From Myxococcales bacterium (GTDB lineage: Bacteria; Myxococcota_A; Polyangia; Palsa-1104), in the NCBI GenBank assembly GCA_003170275.1, contig PNAM01000087.1, forward strand, positions 1-64,000: a DNA stretch of 64,000 nt, read 5' to 3'. A program made the position numbers and the translations under genes. The notes under the pieces are model-generated. The model did no database searches. It had not been told where the DNA came from and saw nothing but the letters and a program-made list of their open reading frames with translations. Position 1 is the first letter of the stretch. The number at the start of each line of letters is the position of its first letter. Of the stretch, positions 43,243 to 51,396 are shown one piece after another.

Positions 43243-43464
43243 TTAGCAAGCCTTCAGCGTCACGATTCGACCACGCCTTTCTTGGATGACGTACCCTCGC
43301 CCGACCGCGTAGTAGAGGAGGTCGTGGGCGCACCGTCGACAGTGATGATCCTCCACGTAGAGCACACCGCCGTGCGCGGTCCTCTCCCAGTCGAAGATGC
43401 AGCACCCGCGCGGGCTCACCACCTCCCAGCCGTCGGGCTTCCCCACAACGCACCTGATCTCCAT
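43243..43464 (-). CDS. Small Cys protein with GCCxFxW motif
   Basis: The 73-residue protein carries RGCCIFDWERTAHGG and, 14 residues further on, HHCRRC, a likely zinc site (CC plus HC..C). The gene at 48588–48788 encodes a protein with GCCLFTWRES and GHCERC in the same order. The two are a small paralogous pair. The remaining C-terminus (RIVTLKAC) ends in Cys. Function is unknown. Confidence 0.6.
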   Translation of the reverse strand: MEIRCVVGKPDGWEVVSPRGCCIFDWERTAHGGVLYVEDHHCRRCAHDLLYYAVGRGYVIQERRGRIVTLKAC

Positions 43465-43484
43465 CTCGCCGCCTTACTCGGGCC

Positions 43485-43907
43485 TCATGCTCGGTGCAGT
43501 TCCGCGATCAACTCCTCGAGGGGGACGGTCTTCTCCAGGATGGCGTGGACCGCGCCGCGAGCGAGTAGGTGATCCAGGTGCGCGACGTCAGAGCCGGTGT
43601 ACAGAACTCGGCGAACGTGGGGATGCGCGTCCGCGATCTCGACTAAGAGCGCCTCGGATGTCTCGGTCTCCAAGTTGTAGTCGCATAGCACAGCGTCGAA
43701 AGTATGGATGGCGAGCGTGGCCCTGGCCTCTCCCGCGGTCGTCGCCACAACCACGGTGCAATCGCGGCGGTGGAGCAGGCGCGAAGTGGCCCTCCCGATC
43801 TCCGGTGAGTCCTCGACCACAAGTACCCGAAGCACATGAGCAGTCATCGCTCGGTCGGGCGCCTCGGCAAGCCCGTCCTCGAGAAGCATGTCACGCCTGC
43901 TCGCCAT
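43485..43907 (-). CDS. Response-regulator receiver-domain protein
   Basis: The 140-residue protein (later ATG at 43847 possible) has VLRVLVVEDSPEIGRATSRL then VLCDYNLE (phospho-acceptor D) and VLYTGSDVAHLD, ILEKTVPLEEL (K). These are the acidic pair, D and K of a receiver domain. No output domain follows. It could be a phosphoryl sink or partner for the histidine kinase at 45289–46398 on the same strand. Confidence 0.8.
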   Translation of the reverse strand: MASRRDMLLEDGLAEAPDRAMTAHVLRVLVVEDSPEIGRATSRLLHRRDCTVVVATTAGEARATLAIHTFDAVLCDYNLETETSEALLVEIADAHPHVRRVLYTGSDVAHLDHLLARGAVHAILEKTVPLEELIAELHRA

Positions 43908-43990
43908 GGTCGTTCCCTGATCATCGGCGTTAGAAGGGTAACCTACAGGTTGGTTTTTGTCTGGCGTGATCCACCCGAATGTGACGGCGG

Positions 43991-44281
43991 ATGCGTTCCC
44001 AGACGCCGGATCAGGTTCTTCGAGACGTTGGCCGTCGAGTAGCAGAATTGCGGATCAAGAAGTCCCTCACACAGGACGAGCTGGCCGAAAGGCTGGGCGT
44101 CTCGGTCAAGTATGTGCAACGCCTCGAGCGCGGTACGAACCTGACGATCCGATCGCTGGTGAGCTTGGCCAGGATCCTCGATGCTCGGCCCACGGACCTC
44201 TTCCGTTCGCCACGAAGCAGAACCGTCCATCGAGGTCGCCCGCCGGTTCTAGGCCGCGGGACTCCGAAGCGCCGGGGTTGA
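43991..44281 (+). CDS. XRE-family HTH regulator
   Basis: The 96-residue protein contains a typical XRE domain: VGRRVAELRIKKSLTQDELA then ERLGVSVKYVQRLERGTN and SLVSLARILDARPTDLF. The C-terminal tail is Arg/Pro-rich. It is one of two XRE-type proteins in the element (the other at 52578–53117) and a candidate for the regulator that binds the shared operator. It is transcribed opposite its neighbours. Confidence 0.8.
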   Translation: MRSQTPDQVLRDVGRRVAELRIKKSLTQDELAERLGVSVKYVQRLERGTNLTIRSLVSLARILDARPTDLFRSPRSRTVHRGRPPVLGRGTPKRRG

Positions 44282-44344
44282 TAACCCACGGGTCGGGCGG
44301 TTACCAGAGCGCCCGCGGCTTGCCGTCTGCTGCCTGCCGCGCTG

Positions 44345-44656
44345 TTACAGACGAGAGCGCCAGTAGCCCGGTCGGCGCCGGTAGTGCGCGAACGCCAGCA
44401 CGCGGATCTCGTCCACCAACTCGACGAAGATCAGCGCATAGGGGAAGCGTCGCACCGAGCAGTGACGCACGCCGAGTTGAAGGGGTACGCCAGGAGGGTG
44501 ACTGAATATGCCCGGCGACTCCGCCAGGCGTGCGGTCGCTTCCCTGGCGGCCTGGATCAGCTTCGCGCCGATGCCTGGATTCTGCTCCTCGTACCACAGT
44601 GCCGCCGCGTCGAGTTCTTCTGATGCCTCATCATCGAACCGGACGGACTTGATCAT
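44345..44656 (-). CDS. RelE/ParE-type toxin
   Basis: The 103-residue protein begins IKSVRFDDEASEELDAAALW then YEEQNPGIGAKLIQAAREAT, followed by GVRHCSVRRFPYALIFVELV and VLAFAHYRRRPGYWRSR. This matches the ParE/RelE fold and its conserved basic surface with the terminal YW..R. Its start overlaps the antitoxin stop by four bases. Toxin type (RNase or gyrase inhibitor) is not decided. Confidence 0.75.
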   Translation of the reverse strand: MIKSVRFDDEASEELDAAALWYEEQNPGIGAKLIQAAREATARLAESPGIFSHPPGVPLQLGVRHCSVRRFPYALIFVELVDEIRVLAFAHYRRRPGYWRSRL

Positions 44657-44889
44657 TTGTGGCGGAGCTTCGCCTCGATCTCAGCGAACACTTTTTCCGC
44701 ATCTCTGCCCTTCGATTCACCACGTAGCGCGCGCGTCGCGCGCCGCTCGATCTCCGCTGCCCATACAACTTCGGCATCGTCGTCGGGCTCGCCGTCCATG
44801 CTGGCGAGCAGCTCGGCGGTCAGCTTCGCGCGCTCGGCCATGGGGAGACGCAGGGCTTCATCGAGAAGGTGCCGGGCATCTTCGCTCAT
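44653..44889 (-). CDS. Addiction-module antitoxin (TIGR02574-like)
   Basis: The 78-residue protein SEDARHLLDEALRLPMAERA then KLTAELLASMDGEPDDDAEV matches the short 'putative addiction module component' family. The N-terminal helical region has the conserved L..AL.LP..ER..L...LL.S, and ends with the charged C-terminal tail. It precedes the toxin gene and overlaps it by four bases. Confidence 0.75.
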   Translation of the reverse strand: MSEDARHLLDEALRLPMAERAKLTAELLASMDGEPDDDAEVVWAAEIERRATRALRGESKGRDAEKVFAEIEAKLRHK

Positions 44890-44940
44890 TGCTTCAAGTA
44901 TAACTGCGCGAACTGTTGCGTGCTAGCAGAACTAGCCGCC

Positions 44941-45168
44941 TCAGTTCCCCGGGCCCGCGCTGCTTTTTTCCGCCGATCTTTCGTTCATCCCGCGGCTCGC
45001 AATGGAGAGACGAAGATCGGCTTCGGCCAGCCGCCCCAAGCTCTCGATCAATTCCTCGTAGTTGTCGCCGAGGACCCAGGGGGCCGCCACGCTCACCACG
45101 TCAAAGCCTCCGGCCTTGCGCTCCTCACACATCCTGATGAAGTCCGCGAATTTCTCTTCGTAGGTCAA
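44941..45168 (-). CDS. Small hypothetical protein
   Basis: The 75-residue protein begins MTYEEKFADFIRMCEERKAG then GFDVVSVAAPWVLGDNYEEL and LIESLGRLAEADLRLSIA. It looks genuine by composition, with aromatic residues throughout. It lies next to the toxin–antitoxin pair. Function is unknown. Confidence 0.5.
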   Translation of the reverse strand: MTYEEKFADFIRMCEERKAGGFDVVSVAAPWVLGDNYEELIESLGRLAEADLRLSIASRGMNERSAEKSSAGPGN

Positions 45169-45288
45169 CGTCCCCCTCCATTCGGCTGACGAGGCCCACT
45201 GCTAGCACAGCGAGCTGACGGGCCAAATGACCGGCGACGCTCCGTCCGTTAAGGTCTCCATGTCAACTTTCGTTGAGCACAGCTCCGA

Positions 45289-46398
45289 TCACCGATGCGC
45301 GGCCCCCAGTGGCAGATCGATCGTGAAGACGCATCCCTTGCCGGGGACGTTCCGCACCTCGAGCTTCCCTCCGTTCGCTTCCACGCCGCGGCGGCTGATC
45401 GACAGCCCGAGACCGAGGCCGCTTCGATCTTTGTCCCGCTGCTGGAACGGCTGAAACAGCTCCTCGCTCTGTCCGGGCGGCAGGCCACCGCACTCGTCAT
45501 CGATGTCGATGAGGACGCGATCGGTGAGCGCGCGCGCCGTCAGCGAGACGTGGCCCCCCTTCTTCGTGAACTTGAATGCGTTCTGCAAGAGGTTCGTGAC
45601 GGCCGAAAGAATCATCGCGCGGTCGGCATCGACCCGCACCGCTTCATCGACCGGCACGATGGTAAAGACCAGCTCCTTTGCCTGCGCCTCCATTTCGGCG
45701 GTGACCCTGACCTCCTCGAGGAGCTCGCGAATCGAGATCGGTTCGCGCTGGACGTTGAGCCCCTCGGTCAAGCGCACATCGGCGAGCGATCGGTCGATGG
45801 TGTCTCGCAACCCGATGAGGCTGCGTCCGAGCACGTCACCGGTCGCCCCGGCCAGCGTCATGTTGCTCTTCTTGATGGCCTGGAACGCGAGCATTCCCGA
45901 GGCGAGGCGATTTCGCAGCTCGTGCGCGAGACTGCCCAGGCGCTCGTTCATGCTCGCGACCCGCTCTTCGAACTTGAGCACGTCCCGCTGGCGCCCGAAC
46001 TCGGTCACCGCGTCGGCGATGGCGTTGTCGAGGCATCGATTGAAGGTGTGAAACTCCTCGACGGTGATCGGCGCCTCGGTCTCGTGGGCCAGCTCCGTGA
46101 CCGCCTGACAGAGATCCCCATAGTCGTGAACCACCTGATCGATGGTGAATCCTTTGCGCAGCAACGCGTTGCCGTGCTTTCCGGCCGTGCTGCCGATGTC
46201 CACCGGTAGCTTGCCTGGCTGCCCCTCAGCGTCGGCGCTCTGCTCCACGCGCAGCTCGGTGACGAGTTGGTCCAGCAGGCGCGGAATGCCAAACTCCGAC
46301 TCTCCGCCGTTCGAGTTCGGCGCCGGTCGCTTCGCGACTTTCAATTTGCAGCGTTTGACCAACTCGTCGTGGTTCGTCGCCAGGAAGTCCGCAAGCAT
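45289..46398 (-). CDS. Sensor histidine kinase
   Basis: The 369-residue protein (ATG at 46398) has an N-terminal helical sensor region (about 1–150, RsbR-like in tone) and the phospho-acceptor LAHELRNRLASGML. The ATPase domain has NLLQNAFKFTKKGG (N box), GGLPPGQSEELF (G1) and SGLGLGLSISRR (G2). There is no membrane segment, so it is cytoplasmic. A 17-bp tandem repeat lies in its upstream region (46451–46484). Its partner may be the receiver protein at 43485–43907. Confidence 0.85.
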   Translation of the reverse strand: MLADFLATNHDELVKRCKLKVAKRPAPNSNGGESEFGIPRLLDQLVTELRVEQSADAEGQPGKLPVDIGSTAGKHGNALLRKGFTIDQVVHDYGDLCQAVTELAHETEAPITVEEFHTFNRCLDNAIADAVTEFGRQRDVLKFEERVASMNERLGSLAHELRNRLASGMLAFQAIKKSNMTLAGATGDVLGRSLIGLRDTIDRSLADVRLTEGLNVQREPISIRELLEEVRVTAEMEAQAKELVFTIVPVDEAVRVDADRAMILSAVTNLLQNAFKFTKKGGHVSLTARALTDRVLIDIDDECGGLPPGQSEELFQPFQQRDKDRSGLGLGLSISRRGVEANGGKLEVRNVPGKGCVFTIDLPLGAAHR

Positions 46399-46450
46399 GT
46401 GTTCTCCAATGCGCGCGCATCGCGGCGCGCCTGCTGTCGCCGTGTTCCTT

Positions 46451-46484
46451 CCAATAATGCAAGCGTCCCAATAATGCAAGCGTC
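46451..46484. repeat. Perfect 17-bp tandem repeat upstream of kinase
   Basis: CCAATAATGCAAGCGTC occurs twice in a row without a gap (46451–46467 and 46468–46484). It lies 53–86 bases before the kinase start and could be an operator or a recent slippage duplication. Confidence 0.6.
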
Positions 46485-46602
46485 GCGCCGCAGGCCGTCA
46501 CGACCGTGCCGCGCCCAAGTGATGGATTCACATCGATCGCAGACAGCCGACGACCGTGACAGAAATGCATTTCGAGTCAATAAGGAGTGGCTGATTGGGG
46601 GG

Positions 46603-47760
46603 TCAGAATAGTGTCCCTTGTTCGGGAGCTGGAGGCTTGGGCGCAACGTCAAGGAAGGTGACCTTCATATCTGGGTATTTCTTGAACGACCCCTTTCGCC
46701 TCGCCGCGGGGGCGTCGACAGGCTTCAGTCTGTGCTGCGTCTCCAGCAACGACAGAGCATCGTTGAATAGGTAGCACGGCGTCTGCGTCAACACGAAGGT
46801 TTGGATCTCGGTGACGGGAAGCGTCTTCCCCACTAACAAACGGCCAAGGTGGTTGGCGAGCCACTCCTGCGTCGCGTCGTGGATGAGCGACAACTGGTTG
46901 GGGTCGTCGCCGTCGGAAAATCGAAAGCCACCTGACTCGTCTACTTTCCACATCGCCTTCTTCATCTCTTCGAGGCCCCGCAGATTGCCGGTGGCGAAAA
47001 AGAGCCAGTAGTGCAGCTCGCCTCCGTCACCGCACATTGCGAAGTTCCAGACGTACTTTGCCGCACCACGGTTGATGAGCTGGTTGCGATAGGTATCCAA
47101 CAGGAACTTTTCCCGCGGCTTACCCTTCATCTTTATGGCTGGCTTCCATTCCTCGCCACCAAACGCGCGATCGATTCCTGGCCACTTCGTCGGGTCGCTC
47201 ATGAAGCGGTTGAGATCTCGCCATTGGAGATATGCAAATATCTCGCACATGGGAAAGGCCAGAATGCGGCTAACCATATCCATTGAAACCGCCGAGTACC
47301 CAAACTGGTCGAGAAACACCAGAGCCGGGCCGAAGCGGCGACCAGACGCGCTGTGCTGCGCAAGCTCGTTGGTCAGAATCGTTTCGCAGTCGCCGAGTTG
47401 AGGTTCAAGTAAAACTACCTTGGGGTTGGCGTCAACGCGCGACGTCAGCGTCGCCAGCGATTTCTTTAGTTGCTCGAACCGCTCTGGATCCTTCTCAATA
47501 AACAGCAGATGCACAGGCGTCGCGAACTGCTCGGCCTCGGCCTGCGAGAGCGCCGTCTTCAGCGCGAGAATCGGACTGCCATCCTCGCCCTTTTCGTAGA
47601 CGCCCGGCCCAGCGAACCCATCTACGAATAGAATTCGATCCGAGCCTTTGAGTTGCCGAGATAAGATCGGCATCCATGCCTGAAGGTAGCCGCCGAGGAT
47701 CGCGTGCTTGGCCAGCGTGTGAGGATCAGCAGGCCAAACGGTTGGGAGTGTATCGCTCAT
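46603..47760 (-). CDS. tcmP: Three-Cys-motif partner protein TcmP
   Basis: The 385-residue protein begins PTVWPADPHTLAKHAILGGY then ILFVDGFAGPGVYEKGEDG, the usual opening of TcmP with its Rossmann-like GFAGPG. Later are LVFLDQFGYSAVSMDMV and GVPEQ-type strands, typical of a SAM-dependent enzyme-like fold. TcmP genes accompany the Gp37/Gp68 (three-Cys) gene, and here the ATG immediately follows its stop (TGAATG). Its action is unknown. Confidence 0.75.
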   Translation of the reverse strand: MSDTLPTVWPADPHTLAKHAILGGYLQAWMPILSRQLKGSDRILFVDGFAGPGVYEKGEDGSPILALKTALSQAEAEQFATPVHLLFIEKDPERFEQLKKSLATLTSRVDANPKVVLLEPQLGDCETILTNELAQHSASGRRFGPALVFLDQFGYSAVSMDMVSRILAFPMCEIFAYLQWRDLNRFMSDPTKWPGIDRAFGGEEWKPAIKMKGKPREKFLLDTYRNQLINRGAAKYVWNFAMCGDGGELHYWLFFATGNLRGLEEMKKAMWKVDESGGFRFSDGDDPNQLSLIHDATQEWLANHLGRLLVGKTLPVTEIQTFVLTQTPCYLFNDALSLLETQHRLKPVDAPAARRKGSFKKYPDMKVTFLDVAPKPPAPEQGTLF

Positions 47761-48477
47761 TCACTCAGCAGCCACGGGCATTTCGTCCCACGTGCGACCA
47801 TCGAGCACCCTTCCCGTAACTTTCTTGTTCACTCCTCCCCACTGCTTGAAAAAGAACGGAACCCTTCGTTTCACACATTGATCGCGGATGTGACGAACCC
47901 ACTCCGGCTCCATTTTTCGAGCGCCTGGGCCCGATTCACCGCCTACGATCACCCAATCGATGCACTCGAGAGGAAGGCGACGAATCGGAGCAATTAGTGG
48001 CTCGACTGAGAGGAAGCGCACCTTCGCAGGAATTTGACGAAGGTGGTCGATGCGGTCCAGAACGCGCTCATCCTCGACGCTGGTGCCCATCCAAATGTTT
48101 GGTGTCCAATCCAGTTTCTCCGCGTATGACGCGGCGATCTCTGGGCGCTTCGTCAGCACCTGAAAAGTATGCTGGGAGCATTCGTTCATCACCCGGAAAA
48201 CGCGCCGCGTGTACGCCAACCCAACATCTTTGTGAAACAGATCGCTCATGGAATTTACGAAGATCACGCGGGGCCTCTTCCAGCGAAAAGGCGCGTCGAG
48301 CATTTCAGGCTGTCGAGTCAACTGGAAGGCGTCGGCGTACTGAGGCTTGCCCATTGCCTGGAGCCTCTTCGACATTCTCTCCGCGTAGCAATTCTTGCAG
48401 CCCGCACTGATCTTCGTGCATCCGGTGACGGGATTCCAGGTTGCTTCCGTCCACTCGATGTGTGAAGGACCAGCCAT
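47761..48477 (-). CDS. Phage Gp37/Gp68-type three-Cys protein (DUF5131)
   Basis: The 238-residue protein begins [20 protein letters not shown] then [15 protein letters not shown], with the diagnostic C-x6-C-x2-C. Later come [14 protein letters not shown] and ILTKRP-like and [14 protein letters not shown] then FLSVEPLI and GGESGPGAR. The arrangement resembles a radical-SAM-like TIM barrel. It is upstream of tcmP in a two-gene unit, as in many phages and genomic islands. Function unknown; a defence role is speculation. Confidence 0.8.
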   Translation of the reverse strand: MAGPSHIEWTEATWNPVTGCTKISAGCKNCYAERMSKRLQAMGKPQYADAFQLTRQPEMLDAPFRWKRPRVIFVNSMSDLFHKDVGLAYTRRVFRVMNECSQHTFQVLTKRPEIAASYAEKLDWTPNIWMGTSVEDERVLDRIDHLRQIPAKVRFLSVEPLIAPIRRLPLECIDWVIVGGESGPGARKMEPEWVRHIRDQCVKRRVPFFFKQWGGVNKKVTGRVLDGRTWDEMPVAAE

Positions 48478-48530
48478 AATTTGAACCCCTGTCTGGGGCC
48501 CTCTCGTTCCATTGCCCCGCACGGAAACAT

Positions 48531-48546
48531 ACTGTTCGACTGTTCA
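48531..48546. promoter_or_regulatory. 8-bp tandem repeat in the divergent promoter gap
   Basis: ACTGTTCG (48531–48538) is followed by ACTGTTCA (48539–48546) in the 110-base gap between divergent genes (48477 and 48588). It may be an operator for either. No clear −10/−35 pair was confirmed. Confidence 0.35.
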
Positions 48547-48587
48547 GGCGTCAAGAAAGTCGATCGCGAGTGGGTTAGTATCGCCCC

Positions 48588-48788
48588 GTGAGCGATGCGC
48601 CCAGATTTGAGATCGTCGGCCTGATCAAGGTCATGGGCTGTTGCCTCTTCACCTGGCGGGAATCTGAAGGTGGCGAAGACCCACGCCGCATCGAGCTTGA
48701 GCCTGGGCATTGTGAGCGTTGCATCGCCGAGCTGAAGAAACTTCCTGGTCGTCAAGTCGTCCTCATCGATCGGCGAAAGCCGGAGTAG
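48588..48788 (+). CDS. Small Cys protein with GCCxFxW motif
   Basis: GTG 48588 gives a 66-residue product with MGCCLFTWRESEGGED and GHCERCIAELKKLPGRQVV, matching the cysteine pattern of the protein at 43243–43464 (GCC-I/L-F-x-W … HC-x-RC). It is divergent from the Gp37/Gp68 gene. The Cys pairs probably bind zinc. Function is unknown. Confidence 0.55.
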   Translation: MSDAPRFEIVGLIKVMGCCLFTWRESEGGEDPRRIELEPGHCERCIAELKKLPGRQVVLIDRRKPE

Positions 48789-49964
48789 GTCGAACACCGT
48801 CGATGGTTCGTGAGGCGCCCGCGCCGCAGCGGCGCCAAGCCCCTTTGCTCTTCAACCCTTGCTCCACTTCCGGCGAAACCTCCCCGACCGGCCTCCGGCT
48901 CGGCGAGCGAAGCGAGCAGCTCCCCGGGGTAGGTGGTGAGGCGCCCGCCGGGCCACATCAGCTCGGAGAACGTGAGCGAGGCGCCCGCGCGAACAGGCCC
49001 GTGGCGCGCCGTCGGCGGGTCCGCTGAGTACCCAGTGGCGTGTGGGATCGTCTGCTAGATGCGCTTGTATTGCTTGCGGCGCTACCAGGCGGTGGGGTGT
49101 CGCCACTGCGGATGGTCGGCGCGCCAGCCATTGACCGGAATCGGATCGATCGGCGAGATCGGTTTGCCAGTCCGGGGGGTGGCGAGTGGCGCGGCCCCCC
49201 CCCCGCACGCTCCTCGAACTTTTCGCGGGAGATGGTCACGCGGCGGTCCCGAGGTAGGAGGAGCAGGCCCGAGTAGATGGGACGGACCGGAGGGCGTGCG
49301 CTCCCGCCTCGGGCTCGTCGCTGTTCAGGTAGGTGGAGTTGACACACTAACGCCCGTCACTGTGTTGGCCCATCCTTTCGCCTCCAGGAAAGGCAGGGGC
49401 AGGGGCAGTTCGGCGCGAGGTTCCGAAGGCTCGCACTTGTGGCGTTCGAGGGGCGCGGCTCCTCCCCGCCCGCCTTCTCTTCAGCTTCCTCGGGGTGGGC
49501 TAGGGCTCGAGGGGGTGCGCGCCAGGAATGCCTGGCGGCCGCGTGCCGAGTCGCGTGAGCCGGGGTTTCGGTCTGTTCGTCCTGGCTTGTTCGGGGTGGA
49601 TGGGGTCGATGGCCTGGGTAGACGTTGCCGTGTCATCCGCGTCAGTTTGGGCTTGCCAGTGGTGTTGAGCCGGGGCGCGTTGGCTCGTGGGTTCACACAC
49701 CAAGAAGGTTTAGGGCATTGGCGGATGGGTTGGTCGCGAGGGGGCCCACCAGCACGAGGTTTGGGCGGTAGGTGTACTGGGGCCTTTCCTGGCTTTCCCT
49801 ACGGGGCGCGCCGGGGTGTTGGACGGGTGGGTGGCCCGTCGGTGAGGGGGTTCGAGTGGCGTGCTGGTGGGGCTCCTATGCGTTGGGCCTCGGTGTGCTG
49901 GGTTCTTGGGGATACCGTGACCCGCGCGGGGCCCCTGTAGTCTCTCTTCAACACAGTAACCCCT
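48789..49964. other. Gene-poor stretch, G-rich on plus strand
   Basis: About 1.18 kb has no convincing gene. Its right half (about 49350–49950) is rich in G and T on the plus strand; in 49801–49860 I count 34 G and 12 C. A 10-base C run lies at 49195–49204. A minus-strand stretch around 49210–49290 reads ILLLPRDRRVTISREKFEER-like and then shifts frame at the C run, so it may be a decayed gene. No terminal repeats were seen. Confidence 0.5.
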
Positions 49965-50384
49965 TTAGGGTGTGCGATGTCCGCGGCTGATGGATTGGCT
50001 CGAGGGGTGCTCGCGTTTACTCTCACGACGTTGGGATCTGCGACGTTTACGCGGGACCGGACGGCTCGTGCCATCGCCAGGTCCGCTCTGGGATCGGGGA
50101 CGCTTTGTGAGGCGCGCGATCAGCTCGGACGCCACGTCAGCCGCACGATCAGCCACGGCCGCCGTCGCGCTCACCAGGCAATAGGCGCGGTTAGAAGCCC
50201 GCCGCTGCTCTGAGTTGCCGCCGCCGTGCAAGAACTCCAAGGCTAGTTGAGCAGCGTGCGCAAACGCTTCTGTGTCGAGCACCTCCCCATGGAGATATTC
50301 AAGGGCCGCGAGCGGCGCACGATCGGCATCGAAGTAGAAGCGGTCGTTCCTCTCGGATGCTTTCGGTCGGCGTTTGGTGGTCAT
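49965..50384 (-). CDS. Small basic phage-type protein
   Basis: The 139-residue protein begins TTKRRPKASERNDRFYFDAD then APLAALEYLHGEVLDTEAFA and ends with a basic Arg/Ser/Lys tail. Its start overlaps the next upstream gene's stop by four bases. The basic tail suggests nucleic-acid binding. No family recognised. Confidence 0.55.
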   Translation of the reverse strand: MTTKRRPKASERNDRFYFDADRAPLAALEYLHGEVLDTEAFAHAAQLALEFLHGGGNSEQRRASNRAYCLVSATAAVADRAADVASELIARLTKRPRSQSGPGDGTSRPVPRKRRRSQRRESKREHPSSQSISRGHRTP

Positions 50385-50581
50385 TGGGCGGCCTCCACCA
50401 GCTCTCGGGCTAGCGCAATCACGAGCACCTCGTTCACTCCTTCGAGCGCGCGCGCCAGCTCAGCGCGGATTACCACGTAGGGCCTCCTGGGAGGCTCTGG
50501 GAAGCGCCCGGTCACCTTCGCCCAAGTCATCGCGCCGAGCATCTTCAAGAGATCCCAGACGGTCAGCGGAGCGCCAATCAT
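50381..50581 (-). CDS. Small phage-type protein
   Basis: The 66-residue protein MIGAPLTVWDLLKMLGAMTW then AKVTGRFPEPPRRPYVVIRA has a hydrophobic N-terminus and a charged end. It overlaps both neighbours by four bases, forming a tight run with the genes on either side. Function unknown. Confidence 0.55.
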   Translation of the reverse strand: MIGAPLTVWDLLKMLGAMTWAKVTGRFPEPPRRPYVVIRAELARALEGVNEVLVIALARELVEAAQ

Positions 50582-50820
50582 CGGTTCACCTGGAACACGC
50601 CAGCCCGATCTTCACGCTTCGCGATGCTCACGAGTGGGCCGGGGTACTGGTCGAGCGAGATCCGGCCGGGTAGGTGGGTGAGCTTCCAGGTCACGTTGAC
50701 GAAGCCAGCACCAGCGGGCCGCACTTCGAGCACCTTCCAACGCGCGCCGTGCTTCGACACCACCACGTCGCCAGCCTCGAGCTGGCCGAAGGTCAAATCG
50801 TGTCGCTTCTGTCTTGCCAT
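50578..50820 (-). CDS. Small protein with KOW/SH3-like barrel appearance
   Basis: ATG 50820 starts an 80-residue protein ARQKRHDLTFGQLEAGDVVV then SKHGARWKVLEVRPAGAGFV with NVTWKLTHLPGRISLD. The alternation of short strands and Gly/His turns resembles a small SH3-like beta barrel, though that is inference. It is the first gene of the three-gene run 50820–49965 and sits 15 bases from the predicted transcription start. Confidence 0.6.
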   Translation of the reverse strand: MARQKRHDLTFGQLEAGDVVVSKHGARWKVLEVRPAGAGFVNVTWKLTHLPGRISLDQYPGPLVSIAKREDRAGVFQVNR

Positions 50821-50841
50821 GGTAACCGCTCCTTCTCTCAC

Positions 50842-50870
50842 AATCTAAGCCATGCTTGACCTAGATACAA
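50842..50870 (-). promoter_or_regulatory. Promoter with shared operator (copy 2)
   Basis: On minus TTGTAT (50870–50865), a 17-base spacer and TAGATT (50847–50842) precede the gene at 50820. TAAGCCATG (50846–50854) is the shared half-site, followed by CTTGACCTA as a weak mate. Confidence 0.6.
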
Positions 50871-50950
50871 GAACAAAAAGCTGGCAATGGGTAACAGTTT
50901 TATCCATTCGGTGTTTTTTGCTTCTGGTTACGAGAGGCTGGGATGTGAGT

Positions 50951-51280
50951 TCAGTCGGCTGGGTCCGGCTCGATGTCCACTTCCTGATCGGAGAGGTTGA
51001 AGCCCTGGGGGGCTCGCTGTTCAGGGCCAGGGGGCGTCGCCTCAGTGCGGTTGAACCACTCGGCGATGGTCTCGAGTGCCTTCTCCAGGTCATCCAGCTC
51101 GGGGAAACCGAAAACCTTGGTGGCGCGCTCGAGCGCGCCGCACGCGGCGCACGGGCTTTCGCCGAGCGCGGTCACGAATACCACGACATCCTCCAACGTC
51201 AGCCCGGTCAGATAGATCTGACGTTCACCGCTGCATCCGGTGCAGCTGAGGAGCACCCCCTGTTGTTCACCGCTCTCCAT
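50951..51280 (-). CDS. Small protein with two CxxC pairs
   Basis: The 109-residue protein has LLSCTGCSGERQIYLTGL and ESPCAACGALERATKVF, two CxxC pairs likely to bind zinc. A helical acidic tail (LDDLEKALETIAEWFNRTEA) follows. It is preceded by the motif TGGGGTCAGCCTATGG 66 bases upstream. Function unknown. Confidence 0.6.
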   Translation of the reverse strand: MESGEQQGVLLSCTGCSGERQIYLTGLTLEDVVVFVTALGESPCAACGALERATKVFGFPELDDLEKALETIAEWFNRTEATPPGPEQRAPQGFNLSDQEVDIEPDPAD

Positions 51281-51345
51281 AAAGCGCCGCGAGGAGACGT
51301 GCGGCAGAAGGGATTCTAGCGATCCCAGGATGGACTACGCAATCA

Positions 51346-51361
51346 CCATAGGCTGACCCCA
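51346..51361 (-). promoter_or_regulatory. Shared upstream motif (copy 2)
   Basis: On minus, TGGGGTCAGCCTATGG (51361–51346) nearly repeats the sequence at 42824–42809. It lies 66 bases before the CxxC gene. Fourteen of 16 bases match between the copies. Confidence 0.4.
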
Positions 51362-51396
51362 CAAGGACTGTGTCCCAGGGCGAGGGGTTCTCTAGG

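Noticed and set aside
43225-43247. AT-rich inverted repeat GCTAAT…ATTAGC as promoter operator
   Set aside because: It overlaps the stop codon of the small Cys gene at 43243 and is more likely a weak transcription end or chance.
49059-49940. Long plus-strand frame of about 293 codons
   Set aside because: Gly/Arg/Trp-rich product from G-rich DNA, without a ribosome site or family features; it is an artefact of composition.
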